Origin: Thermoanaerobaculia bacterium
GTDB taxonomy: Bacteria; Acidobacteriota; Thermoanaerobaculia; Gp7-AA8
Assembly (NCBI GenBank): GCA_017883235.1
Contig: JADGNY010000054.1
Location: 1-40,769, forward strand
Reading direction: 5' to 3'
DNA: 40,769 nt
The notes beneath the pieces were generated by a model. The model saw only the letters and a list, made by a program, of their open reading frames with translations. It ran no database searches and had not been told where the DNA came from. Position 1 is the stretch's first letter. The number at the start of each line of letters is the position of its first letter. The translations under genes and the position numbers were made by a program. Shown piece after piece: positions 32,599 to 40,670 of this stretch.

Positions 32599-33727
32599 AT
32601 TGGAGCTTTTCCGAGTACATGTCGAGCACCTCGTGCAACTCGGCTTCGCACGATAACAAGAGCATCTCAGAGAGTCGTGCCGCTGAGACTTCAGCCCGAT
32701 CGTAGGCCTCGAAGCAAAGATTTACGTAGCTATCCGAAAGACCTCGCTCGATCATCGTACGCTTTCGTTCGAGTGTTCGCGTGGGCAGATGCAGGGGCAG
32801 TTCGGCATCGATCTTCGCTTCCCGGGGTACTCGACCTTTCGCGATGATTCCGCGACGGTTGTCGTCGATGAGTTCCGCATCCTTGAGCGCGAGTGCAAGC
32901 GTGAACGTGTTCACTTTGAGCTTAGTCGCCCACTCGACAGCCTGATCGGACGTGAGCCTGAAGTCACTTTGAACGCCTTGGAGGAAGTCTGGCGGGACGA
33001 GGTATCGTGCCGCAAACGCGTTGGCTCGAACCTCTCGCAGGTCCTTTCCTTGATGCTCGAACGTCACGACGAAGTCTTCGTCTACGTCGAGTAGAGCATG
33101 CGCGGCTTCGTGCGCAGCTGTAAATCGCTGCCGGAAAAGATCTTCCGAGTAGTTGACCATGACGCAGCTTCCAGCGAATGGGTGTCGTACATACACGCCT
33201 GAAATGTTCGAGTTCTCAAGTTTTCGGCGAAAGATGTGGACGCCGATACGTCGAAAGTCCGCGAACACGTCGGACGGGATCTCTGCCGATGTGTACCCGA
33301 GCGCAGTCCGCAAGTCAGCTGCGGCTTTCTGGCCCTGAGCCTTGAAAAAGCCACCGGTCTTGGTAGCGGCGAATGATAGCTTCTGTTTCTCGAGAACGCC
33401 CTGCAGAAAGGCCTCACATTCAGAGAGGAATAGGCACTCTTGGAGAGCCCATCGATCTCGAGGCGAGAACGCAGCGCCATGCTTCCGAAACAGTTTTTCA
33501 GTCTGGTCGATCGAAGCTGCCTGCTCGTTCGAAATGAGAAACCGGTAGTCACACTTGAAGAAGTCAGCCAGGATCAGAATCTCATCGCCTGTCGGTGCAC
33601 GACGCGCTTCTTCGATTTCAGAAAGATCACGGATACCGGTTGCTTCCGCGACGGCTTCGATGGACATCTCGAACTGCTCGCGGTAGCGGCGGACCTTCCG
33701 GGCCAGGAGATTCAAGTCGACTGCCAT
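32588..33727 (-). CDS. XRE-type HTH regulator with ImmA/IrrE metallopeptidase domain
   Basis: A 379-aa protein with two domains. Residues 1-65 form a Cro/C1-type helix-turn-helix (KVRRYREQFEMSIEAVAEAT ... PTGDEILILADFFKCDYRFL). Residues about 150-260 are an ImmA/IrrE-like protease with HEAAH at 206-210 and a third-ligand region at Glu232 (REVRANAFAARYLVP). Such proteins control mobile elements and stress genes by cleaving a repressor, or act as antitoxins. About 100 C-terminal residues are of unknown role. A TAATGT box ends 6 nt before ATG 33727. It is the first gene of the cassette and a likely regulator of it. Confidence 0.92.
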   Translation of the reverse strand: MAVDLNLLARKVRRYREQFEMSIEAVAEATGIRDLSEIEEARRAPTGDEILILADFFKCDYRFLISNEQAASIDQTEKLFRKHGAAFSPRDRWALQECLFLSECEAFLQGVLEKQKLSFAATKTGGFFKAQGQKAAADLRTALGYTSAEIPSDVFADFRRIGVHIFRRKLENSNISGVYVRHPFAGSCVMVNYSEDLFRQRFTAAHEAAHALLDVDEDFVVTFEHQGKDLREVRANAFAARYLVPPDFLQGVQSDFRLTSDQAVEWATKLKVNTFTLALALKDAELIDDNRRGIIAKGRVPREAKIDAELPLHLPTRTLERKRTMIERGLSDSYVNLCFEAYDRAEVSAARLSEMLLLSCEAELHEVLDMYSEKLQYGS

Positions 33728-33733
33728 GCTGTG

Positions 33734-33739
33734 ACATTA
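33734..33739 (-). promoter_or_regulatory. -10-like box TAATGT of the cassette
   Basis: On the minus strand GATAATGT precedes the XRE/ImmA ATG; TAATGT ends 6 nt before it, with no ribosome site. Probable promoter of the cassette, and possibly autoregulated by the HTH protein. Confidence 0.38.
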
Positions 33740-33851
33740 TCCTCCTGCGAGCTAACTCGGGGTCCTAAGGTGCAGCCGAAGAGGCACGATGTGCGTTAGC
33801 TGTTCGAGGAGCCGAGAGTGACGCGGACAGGCACCTCCCCACAGCTTCTTG

Positions 33852-34061
33852 CAATCCGCGCATTCGCCATGTACTCGGCGGACTCGCGATGCATCCGACG
33901 GGTTTCCGTGCGCACTCGACGTGTTTCCGCGCCGGCCGGACGATGTACGCCTCCGCCCGGACGATGCGCCGCTCCAACCGGACGATGTACTGCGCCAGCC
34001 GGACGATTTATGGCTCCAGCCAGATGGCGCGCCGTCCTATCCGGACGATGCGCCCACCTAC
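33852..34061. repeat. Second 21-bp tandem array, CCGGACGAT units
   Basis: Units CCGGACGATG-n11 start at 33936, 33957, 33978, 33999, 34020 (degenerate) and 34041, exactly 21 bp apart; weaker units can be traced back to about 33852. The sequence is unrelated to the 21-bp array at 16876. It fills the space between the divergent cassette and the LolC/E gene. The rest of 33728-34150 contains the two promoters and nothing else I can name. Confidence 0.85.
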
Positions 34062-34134
34062 GCTAATCCGCAGCAGACGCGGCGCCGAGACGGCGCCGCG
34101 CCAGCCGGCGAGACGTCAGCGCTCCTCTCTCTCG

Positions 34135-34140
34135 TACACT
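34135..34140 (+). promoter_or_regulatory. -10-like box TACACT of the LolC/E gene
   Basis: TACACT ends 10 nt before ATG 34151; the gap ACGCGCCGCA has no ribosome site. Consistent with a leaderless transcript. Confidence 0.45.
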
Positions 34141-34150
34141 ACGCGCCGCA

Positions 34151-35374
34151 ATGAACCTCTCCAGGCAGATCGCGTGGCGGTATCTGCGGCGGCCGACGGA
34201 CCGGCTGGTGTCGGCGGTCGGGTTTGTCTCCGTGCTCGGGCTGGTCATCGGGGTGATGGCGCTGGTGATCTCGATGGCGTTGATGACCGGGTATCGCGGC
34301 GATCTGCAGCGCAAGCTACTCGGCGGGAACGCGGAGATCTTCGTTTACTCCGTCGGCGGGCCGATCGCTGATACGGACCGGCTGGTGTCGCTGGTTCGGG
34401 GGGCGCCCGGAGTCGCCGAGGCGGCGCCGGTGCTGTTCAAGAACGCGCTGGTGACGACGGAGCGGATCTCGACCGGCACCGAGGTGATGCTGAAAGGGAT
34501 CGAGCCGAAGCGGGGGAAAGACTCGCCGATGATCGCGAAGATCGTCGGATCGCGAAATGCCTTCAACACGGACGAAGGGGAGCGCGGTGTGGCCATCGGA
34601 CGCTACCTGGCGAAGAAGCTGGGGGTGACGAAAGGGCAGTCGATCAGCATCACCGTGCCGGTCGAAGACAGCGGCAGCTTCCTTCCGCGCAGCGCGTCGT
34701 TCGTGGTGACGAACGTCTTCGATACCGGTTTCTACGAGTTCGACGCGCGCTGGCTCTTCATCGATCTGCGGGAAGCCGAGGCGCTGCTCAACGCTCCCGG
34801 CGCGGCAAATCTGCTGGAGGTGAAGCTCGTCCCCGGCGCCGACCTCGACCTGGTCGCGCGCGCCATCGATGCGCGCACCGACCATCGCTACGCCATCAGC
34901 GACTGGCGGGACATGAACCGGCAGCTCTTCTCGATGTTGAAGATCCAGCAGTTGGTGCTCTTCATCGTCATCGGCCTGATCGTCTTCGTCTCGACGTTCA
35001 ACATCGTCTCGACGCTGATCATGACGGTTCACGAGAAACGGAAGGAGATCGGCATCCTCTCGTCGATGGGGGCGGAGTCGGGGATGGTGAGCCGTATCTT
35101 CGTCTGGTACGGGACGATGGTCGGCCTGCTGGGCACGGCCACCGGCATGCTCCTCGGCGTGGTGATCTGCTGGGTGATCACGCGCTACAACCTGGTGTCG
35201 TTCCCTCCCGAGATCGCCCAGGTCTATTTCGTCTCGTCGATCCCGTTCGTGACCAGGCCGATCGATCTGGGGATCATCGCCGCGTTCTCGCTGATCGTGT
35301 CGTTCGGCGCGACGATCCTGCCGTCGTTGCGGGCGGCGCGGTTGAATCCGGTGGAGGCGTTGCGGCACGAATAG
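34151..35374 (+). CDS. Lipoprotein-releasing ABC permease, LolC/LolE family
   Basis: An inner-membrane permease that, with the ATPase LolD, extracts lipoproteins from the inner membrane for transport to the outer membrane. The 407-aa protein has the family layout: helix 1 at about 22-48 (VSAVGFVSVLGLVIGVMALV), a periplasmic domain, and three C-terminal helices near 270-295, 320-345 and 370-392. The family coupling motif HEKRKEIGILSSMGAESGMV lies before the third helix. The start IAWRYLRRP is typical. LolD is not adjacent. Whether it is LolC, LolE or a LolF-like fusion form cannot be decided. Confidence 0.93.
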   Translation: MNLSRQIAWRYLRRPTDRLVSAVGFVSVLGLVIGVMALVISMALMTGYRGDLQRKLLGGNAEIFVYSVGGPIADTDRLVSLVRGAPGVAEAAPVLFKNALVTTERISTGTEVMLKGIEPKRGKDSPMIAKIVGSRNAFNTDEGERGVAIGRYLAKKLGVTKGQSISITVPVEDSGSFLPRSASFVVTNVFDTGFYEFDARWLFIDLREAEALLNAPGAANLLEVKLVPGADLDLVARAIDARTDHRYAISDWRDMNRQLFSMLKIQQLVLFIVIGLIVFVSTFNIVSTLIMTVHEKRKEIGILSSMGAESGMVSRIFVWYGTMVGLLGTATGMLLGVVICWVITRYNLVSFPPEIAQVYFVSSIPFVTRPIDLGIIAAFSLIVSFGATILPSLRAARLNPVEALRHE

Positions 35375-35423
35375 ACGGGGTTGCGCGGTCTCGCCGTCAG
35401 GATGGACCGCGTCAACCCCACCG

Positions 35424-35429
35424 TATAAT
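35424..35429 (+). promoter_or_regulatory. Consensus -10 box TATAAT of carA
   Basis: A perfect TATAAT ends 9 nt before the carA ATG (gap CCCCGCCCG, no ribosome site). This is the clearest leaderless-type promoter in the window. A matching -35 is not evident. Confidence 0.6.
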
Positions 35430-35438
35430 CCCCGCCCG

Positions 35439-36545
35439 ATGCCCGCCCGACTCATTCTCGAAGATGGAACTGTGTACGACGGAGAGCCGTTTGGCTCCAC
35501 GGCCGATGCCATCGGCGAAGTCGTTTTCAATACCTCGCTGACCGGCTACCAGGAGATCGCCACCGATCCGTCGTATCGCTTTCAGATCGTGGTGATGACC
35601 TATCCGCACATCGGAAACTACGGCATCGAGGCCGCTGTGGCCCAGAACGAGAAGCCGCAGGTGGCCGGCTTCGTCGTCCGCGACGCCATCGCCGAGCCGT
35701 CGAATGCGCATTCGGAGATGTCGCTGGCCGACTATTTCGCGCGCAACGGAATCTCGGCGATTCAAGGCGTCGACACGCGCGCGCTGACGCGCAGGATCCG
35801 CAACGAGGGGGCGATGCGCGGGATGATCACCAGCGACGGCGCCCGCGGTGTCGACGGTGTGGTCGATGAGCTCCTCCGCGCGCCGTCGATGAGCGGACTC
35901 GATCTCGTGCAGCGCGTGACCGCTCTCCGTCCCTACACGTTTGACGAGCCACCGGCGCATGCGACGAAGCGGATCGCGCTCTACGATTTCGGCGTCAAGC
36001 GCGACATCCTCCGGCATCTGTCGCAGGAGGGCTGCGATGTGACCGTTTATCCGGCCACGACGCATGCGGATGAAATCCTGGCGCAGCGCTTCGACGGGGT
36101 GGTGCTGTCGAATGGCCCGGGCGATCCCGAGCCGGTGACGTACGCGCAGGAGAACATCCGTCACCTCATCGGCAAGGTTCCGATCTTCGGCATTTGCCTC
36201 GGCCATCAGCTTCTCGGGCTCGCCCTGGGCGGACGAACGTACAAGCTGAAGTTCGGTCACCGAGGGGGGAACCATCCTGTCAAGGACCTTCGCAACGGAC
36301 GGGTGGAGATCACCGCGCAGAATCACGGCTTCTCCGTCGATCCCGATTCGCTACCCGACGCCGACGTCGAGCCGACGCACATCAATCTCAACGATCAGAC
36401 TCTGGAAGGTTTCCGCCACCGCCGCGAGCCGGTGGTTGCCGTGCAGTACCACCCGGAGGCGGCGCCCGGTCCGCACGATTCGTTTCACCTGTTCGGCGAG
36501 TTCATGGCGTTGATCGACGAGTGGAAGGGGCTCACACCGCCCTGA
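35439..36545 (+). CDS. carA: Carbamoyl-phosphate synthase small (glutaminase) subunit
   Basis: CarA releases ammonia from glutamine and channels it to CarB to make carbamoyl phosphate for arginine and pyrimidines. The 368-aa protein is full length. The N-terminal small-subunit domain is clear (LILEDGTVYDGEPFGS, FNTSLTGYQEIATDPSY). The class I glutaminase triad is intact: Cys253 (IFGICLGHQLLG), His338 and Glu340 (AVQYHPEAAPGPHDS). LSNGPGDP at 223-230 is another family signature. carB, usually next to carA, is not in the window. The start is ATG 35439, with TATAAT 9 nt upstream. Confidence 0.98.
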   Translation: MPARLILEDGTVYDGEPFGSTADAIGEVVFNTSLTGYQEIATDPSYRFQIVVMTYPHIGNYGIEAAVAQNEKPQVAGFVVRDAIAEPSNAHSEMSLADYFARNGISAIQGVDTRALTRRIRNEGAMRGMITSDGARGVDGVVDELLRAPSMSGLDLVQRVTALRPYTFDEPPAHATKRIALYDFGVKRDILRHLSQEGCDVTVYPATTHADEILAQRFDGVVLSNGPGDPEPVTYAQENIRHLIGKVPIFGICLGHQLLGLALGGRTYKLKFGHRGGNHPVKDLRNGRVEITAQNHGFSVDPDSLPDADVEPTHINLNDQTLEGFRHRREPVVAVQYHPEAAPGPHDSFHLFGEFMALIDEWKGLTPP

Positions 36546-36714
36546 GTTTGAGGGTTTCGCCGTTCTGCGCCAGCCGGGCACGCTGACGTACACCTGCGAC
36601 CCAGTTCATCACATCGGTGACGTCGGAGTTTTCACGGCGAAGGTCGTCCGAGTTGCGGTCCAGCTCGGTGGTGGTCCGTTCGAGCAGGTCGTTCAGGTTC
36701 AGGAGATCAGCCAT
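36532..36714 (-). CDS. Small acidic helical protein of unknown function
   Basis: A 60-aa protein: a helical, charged stretch (NLNDLLERTTTELDRNSDDL) followed by VMNWVAGVRQRARLAQNGET. I do not recognise it. Third codon positions are mostly G or C, which supports real coding. It overlaps the 3' end of carA by 14 nt on the opposite strand. The start is ATG 36714; no ribosome site or clear -10 is seen, so start and expression are uncertain. Confidence 0.5.
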   Translation of the reverse strand: MADLLNLNDLLERTTTELDRNSDDLRRENSDVTDVMNWVAGVRQRARLAQNGETLKLRAV

Positions 36715-36809
36715 CAATAACAGTGCGACAGCACACCGTGTGCCACTCCGTGATGGTGATGTGCTACCGTCGTTTCCATCCATGCGCACCAATAGACGGA
36801 GGTAAGGGG

Positions 36810-37604
36810 ATGTTCGCGTTTCTGCTCGCGCTCGTCACCGCGCTCGCCATCCCGCCGAAGCCGGCAAAATACGTTACCGACAACGCCCACGTGCTCGACG
36901 CCGCGCGCGCAAGCGCGCTCAACGAGAAGCTGGCGCAGTTCGAGCGCGATACCTCGAACCAGATCCTGGTCTACATCGACCACAAGCTCCCGCCGGATAC
37001 GACGATTGAACAGCTGGGGAGCGAGGCCATACATCAGTGGGGCGTCGGCCAGAAAGGGAAAGACAACGGCGCCGTCCTCTTCTTCTTCACGGACGATCAC
37101 AAGATGCGGATCGAGGTCGGCTACGGCCTGGAGGCGGCTCTGACCGATGCGAAATCGCGACAGATCACGAGCACGATCATCAAGCCGCGTCTGCAGGCCG
37201 GCGACTTCACCGGCGGAGCGGAACAGGGCGTCGATGCCATGCTCGCTGCCGCGCGCGGTGAGGAGCTGAAGGGGACGGGGCGAACGGTTCGGGAGACGCG
37301 GCATCCTGTCTCGCCCGTTCAGACGCGATCAGCCTCCGACCTCGGGTTCGTCGGGTGGGTTGGCATGCTGGCGCTCTTTGTCGGACTCCCGGTCATGATC
37401 ATCATCCTTCTCGTCCGGAGCCGTCGAGGGATGGTCTCGGGCGGGCCGACGACGACCTACGTCTCCGACTCGTCCGGCTCATCCTCATCGAGCTCATGGT
37501 CAAGCTCTTCGTCGTCCGACTCTTCGTCCAGTTCCTCGTCGGATTCGGGCTTCGACGGCGGCGGCGGGGATGCCGGCGGTGGGGGCGCGAGCGACTCGTG
37601 GTGA
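36810..37604 (+). CDS. TPM-domain membrane protein (YgcG-like)
   Basis: A 264-aa protein with an N-terminal hydrophobic signal (MFAFLLALVTALAIP). The TPM domain covers about residues 20-150 (YVTDNAHVLDAARASALNEK, the beta segment NQILVYIDHKLPP, KGKDNGAVLFFFTDDHKMRI, EVGYGLEAALTDAKS). A membrane helix lies near residues 180-205, and a low-complexity tail of Ser and then Gly ends in GGGGASDSW, as is common in this family. The role is uncertain; the family is linked to membrane protein quality control and, in plants, photosystem repair. The start is ATG 36810, with the ribosome site GGAGG just upstream. Confidence 0.9.
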   Translation: MFAFLLALVTALAIPPKPAKYVTDNAHVLDAARASALNEKLAQFERDTSNQILVYIDHKLPPDTTIEQLGSEAIHQWGVGQKGKDNGAVLFFFTDDHKMRIEVGYGLEAALTDAKSRQITSTIIKPRLQAGDFTGGAEQGVDAMLAAARGEELKGTGRTVRETRHPVSPVQTRSASDLGFVGWVGMLALFVGLPVMIIILLVRSRRGMVSGGPTTTYVSDSSGSSSSSSWSSSSSSDSSSSSSSDSGFDGGGGDAGGGGASDSW

Positions 37605-38744
37605 TCAGTCCAGCGCGATGATTCCGTCTTTCCAGAGCTTGTAAAAGATGAGCATTGCATCCGGCTCGCGGATCGGGGAGATCTTGATCAGCGAGCCGAG
37701 GTCCCACTGGCCGTTGATGCGAGACAGCAGGAAGCCCTCGTTCGGCGTGAAGTTCATCTGTGTGATCTCTTCGAGCTCCTTGGCCACGCGCGGCACTTTC
37801 GAGTCGTGCAGCCCCTGGCTGCGCAGGTCGGAGAGGATGGCGGATTCCGCCCCTTTGATGGCGTTGCGTACGCGCTGATGGCTGGGATCGAGGTTCTCCG
37901 CCGCTTTCAGGAAACGCTGCGCCTTCTCGTAATCACGCCCGCGTAACGACTGCTGGGCTCGGGCGATGAGCGAAAGGATCTCGTCGTCTTCCATGGTGGA
38001 GTCATCGAACGGGGCTTCCTCGACCTTCGTCTCCTCCCGGATCGTCGGATCGGTGAGCTTTACGTAGCCTTCGCGGGCCAGGTGGTAGACGGTCGAGGCG
38101 ACGTTGAACGAAGACGAGCGGCTTTCGAGGACGATCTCGGCGAGGGAACGGCGGCCGTCGATGGCGCTTGCGACCGTTCGTTGGGCATCGTCCTCCAGCT
38201 CTTCGGGCGGAACCTCTTTGACGATCGACGGCACGAGGGCCTCATGACCGATCAACGTATGAATGCGGCCCCACTCGTCGACGCGCCGCGTGCCCTCCAT
38301 GATCAGGCCGGTGACGTCGACCTGCAGGGGGATCATCTCCATCTGCGGCAGCTCATCGTCGATGAACTCGAACTCTCCCTCGTTCCAGAGAAAGATGTCG
38401 TAGATCTCTTCCTCGGCTTTGCGGCGCATGAGACGCTGGAGGTCCTCCTCGTTGATGACGTCGATCATCACCAGGATCTTGCCGAGCAGGATCCGCGACT
38501 GCGCCTGGACCTCCATCGCCTTCATCAACTCCGGCTCGGTGATGTAGCCGTGGCTCATCAGGAACTGGCCGAGGTACTCGCGGGGATCGTTGGAGGCGGA
38601 AGAGATCACGCGGCCGTTTCGAAAGAAGATCTTCTTCTCGACGCCCTTGTTCCTGAGGCGAAGCGTGCCGGTTTTCTGCCCGAGGCTCAGCCACTGGAGC
38701 AGATCGCCCGGAAGCATCGTTTTCAGATTGCCGCTTACGCCCAT
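37605..38744 (-). CDS. DUF4388 (PATAN-like) domain protein
   Basis: A 379-aa cytoplasmic protein. The N-terminal DUF4388 domain (about residues 1-130) opens MGVSGNLKTMLPGDLLQWLS and includes KTGTLRLRNKGVEKKIFFRN. Proteins with this domain are often linked to two-component or gliding/motility regulation in Acidobacteriota and Myxococcota. A short helical repeat segment follows in the middle (LSLIARAQQSLRGRDYEKAQ ... RFLKAAENLDPSHQRVRNA, TPR-like), and a second winged-helix-like part is at the C-terminus (FLLSRINGQWDLGSLIKISP). The stop is directly adjacent to the TPM stop (convergent, 0 bp). The start is ATG 38744. Confidence 0.88.
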   Translation of the reverse strand: MGVSGNLKTMLPGDLLQWLSLGQKTGTLRLRNKGVEKKIFFRNGRVISSASNDPREYLGQFLMSHGYITEPELMKAMEVQAQSRILLGKILVMIDVINEEDLQRLMRRKAEEEIYDIFLWNEGEFEFIDDELPQMEMIPLQVDVTGLIMEGTRRVDEWGRIHTLIGHEALVPSIVKEVPPEELEDDAQRTVASAIDGRRSLAEIVLESRSSSFNVASTVYHLAREGYVKLTDPTIREETKVEEAPFDDSTMEDDEILSLIARAQQSLRGRDYEKAQRFLKAAENLDPSHQRVRNAIKGAESAILSDLRSQGLHDSKVPRVAKELEEITQMNFTPNEGFLLSRINGQWDLGSLIKISPIREPDAMLIFYKLWKDGIIALD

Positions 38745-38771
38745 GATCGAGTTGTGAGCAAAAGGGGGTGA

Positions 38772-38777
38772 ATTATA
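38772..38777 (-). promoter_or_regulatory. -10 box TATAAT of the DUF4388 gene
   Basis: Perfect TATAAT on the minus strand, 27 nt before the ATG, giving a leader of about 20 nt. It is within 25 bp of the -10 of the divergent mutase gene, so the two promoters overlap. Confidence 0.5.
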
Positions 38778-38801
38778 CCGAGCGAGCCGGGTACGCCCCG
38801 T

Positions 38802-38807
38802 TATCAT
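38802..38807 (+). promoter_or_regulatory. -10-like box TATCAT of the mutase gene
   Basis: TATCAT ends 10 nt before ATG 38818 (gap TGCGCGCGCC, no ribosome site), again leaderless-like, and overlaps the divergent DUF4388 promoter region. Confidence 0.42.
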
Positions 38808-38817
38808 TGCGCGCGCC

Positions 38818-40377
38818 ATGACCGGGGAGAAACTCTTTTTCGATTCCGACGATCTCGCCGAGCGCCACTTCGACGCCGCCACCGACCTCGGCGAGCCTGG
38901 ACGTTTCCCCTACACCCGCGGCCCGCAGGCCTCGATGTACCGCGGCAAGCTGTGGACGATGCGGCAATACGCCGGCTTCTCGACCGCCGCGGAGTCGAAC
39001 AAGCGCTATCGCTACCTGCTCGAGCGGGGGACGACCGGACTCTCGGTGGCCTTCGATCTCCCGACGCAGATCGGGATGGATTCCGACGATCCCCGCGCGC
39101 GCGGCGAGGTCGGCAACGTCGGCGTGGCCATCGATTCGATCGACGACATGGAGCGGCTCTTCGACAGCATCCCGCTCGACCGCGTCTCGATCTCGATGAC
39201 GATCAACGCGCCGGCGTCGATCCTCCTGGCGCTGCTGCTGGTCGTAGCCGAGCGCCGGGGCATCGCCTGGGTGAATTTGTCGGGCACGATTCAGAACGAC
39301 ATCCTCAAGGAGTACGCGGCGCGGGGGACGTACATCTTTCCGCCGTCGCCGTCGCTCCGCATCGTCACCGACATCTTCGAGTTCTGCGGGAAAGAAGTGC
39401 CGCGCTGGAACACCATCTCGGTCTCCGGCTATCACATCCGCGAGGCGGGATCGACGGCGGTGCAGGAGGTGGCGTTCACGATCGCCAATGGCCTGCAGTA
39501 CGTGCAGGCGGCGGTGGAGCGGGGTCTGGACATCGATTCGTTCGCGCCGCGCATCTCGTTTTTCTTCAACGCCCACAACGACTTTCTCGAAGAGGTGGCC
39601 AAGTTCCGCGCCGCGCGCAAGCTGTGGGCTGAGCTGATGCGCGAGCGCTACGCGCCGAAGAATCCGAAGTCGCTTGCGCTCCGCTTCCATGCGCAGACCG
39701 CCGGGTCGACATTGACGGCGCAACAGCCGGAGAACAACGTCGTGCGCGTGGCCTATCAGGCCATGGCGGCAGTGCTGGGCGGCTGCCAGTCGCTGCATAC
39801 GAACTCGCGCGATGAAGCGCTGGCGCTGCCGACGGAGGAGTCGGCAAAGATCGCCCTGCGGACGCAGCAGGTGCTGGCGCACGAGACCGGGGTGACGCAC
39901 TACGCCGATCCGCTGGCCGGGTCGTACGAGATCGAGTCGCGCACGCTCGATATCGCGCGCGAGGCACGGGCCTTGATCGAGCGCATCGACGCCATGGGCG
40001 GCGCGCGCGAGGCCATCGAGTCGGGCTTCGTCCAGCACGAGATCGGCGAGTCGGCCTATCAGGCCCAGCGCGCGCTGGAGGAGAAGCGCGCGATCGTCGT
40101 CGGCGTGAACGAGTTCGCCGACGACGGATCGGCGACGCTGCCGATCATGGAGATCGATGAATCGGTCGAGCGCGATCAGGTTGAGCGCTTGCGCGCCTTC
40201 CGCGCTCGACGCACGGGCGACATCGCTATGGCGCTCTCGTCACTCGACGCCGCTGCTCGCGAGGAACGGAACCTGATGCCGTTGATCGTCGAGTGCGTCC
40301 GGCAGAACTGCACGGTCGGCGAGATCGTCTCTAAATTGAAAGAGACTTTCGGCGAGCATCGGGATCAAGGGTTTTGA
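38818..40377 (+). CDS. Methylmalonyl-CoA mutase large subunit, catalytic domain only
   Basis: It forms the acyl-CoA-binding TIM barrel of the B12-dependent mutase that interconverts methylmalonyl-CoA and succinyl-CoA. The 519-aa protein covers only this domain; the B12-binding domain (DxHxxG) is absent, so it must be a separate protein encoded elsewhere. Residues that specify the malonyl carboxylate are kept: Tyr51 in [14 protein letters not shown] and Arg169 in [13 protein letters not shown] (isobutyryl- and hydroxyisobutyryl-CoA mutases have Gln in place of this Arg). [16 protein letters not shown]-like and [15 protein letters not shown] motifs are typical. The start is ATG 38818. Confidence 0.94.
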   Translation: MTGEKLFFDSDDLAERHFDAATDLGEPGRFPYTRGPQASMYRGKLWTMRQYAGFSTAAESNKRYRYLLERGTTGLSVAFDLPTQIGMDSDDPRARGEVGNVGVAIDSIDDMERLFDSIPLDRVSISMTINAPASILLALLLVVAERRGIAWVNLSGTIQNDILKEYAARGTYIFPPSPSLRIVTDIFEFCGKEVPRWNTISVSGYHIREAGSTAVQEVAFTIANGLQYVQAAVERGLDIDSFAPRISFFFNAHNDFLEEVAKFRAARKLWAELMRERYAPKNPKSLALRFHAQTAGSTLTAQQPENNVVRVAYQAMAAVLGGCQSLHTNSRDEALALPTEESAKIALRTQQVLAHETGVTHYADPLAGSYEIESRTLDIAREARALIERIDAMGGAREAIESGFVQHEIGESAYQAQRALEEKRAIVVGVNEFADDGSATLPIMEIDESVERDQVERLRAFRARRTGDIAMALSSLDAAAREERNLMPLIVECVRQNCTVGEIVSKLKETFGEHRDQGF

Positions 40378-40392
40378 AGCATCCAAAAAGCT

Positions 40393-40670
40393 TTAACCAC
40401 AGAGGCACAGAGATCACAGAGAACGTCTCTGTGTCCTCTGTACTACTAACCCCTGGTTTCTGCGCGTGACGCGAAGATTTCTTCCAAAACCGCGCGGTTG
40501 CGCCGAGAGAGCAGAACTTGCGCTTCCCTATATCGAGAGTCCTTCTCCCCCAGCACTTTTCAGCTGGGGGAGAAGGTGGCGAAGCCGGATGAGGGGGCGG
40601 TGCTTGCCGTGCCTTTGGCCGACATCCACGATTTGGTTGCGGCTTCGCCGCGCTGTGCCTCTGTGGTTAA
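40393..40670. repeat. Nested palindromic spacer element
   Basis: The outer arms TTAACCACAGAGGCACAG (40393-40410) and its exact complement (40653-40670) enclose a second palindrome, CCTTCTCCCCCAGC (40541-40554) with 40563-40576, followed by GGTGGCGAAGCCGGATGAGGG. A small GCGGCTTCGCCGC hairpin (40639-40651) abuts the right arm. No gene is visible. The last 99 bases of the window (40671-40769) show nothing I can support. Confidence 0.85.

Noticed and set aside
29658-33727. Prophage or integrative element
   Set aside because: No integrase, transposase, tRNA site or phage structural gene is present, and I found no clear terminal direct repeats; the lower GC alone only suggests transfer.
33849-34154. 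101-codon plus-strand frame with PDD repeats
   Set aside because: It follows from the degenerate 21-bp array; no ribosome site, and it runs into the lolC/E start. A real short repeat protein cannot be fully excluded.
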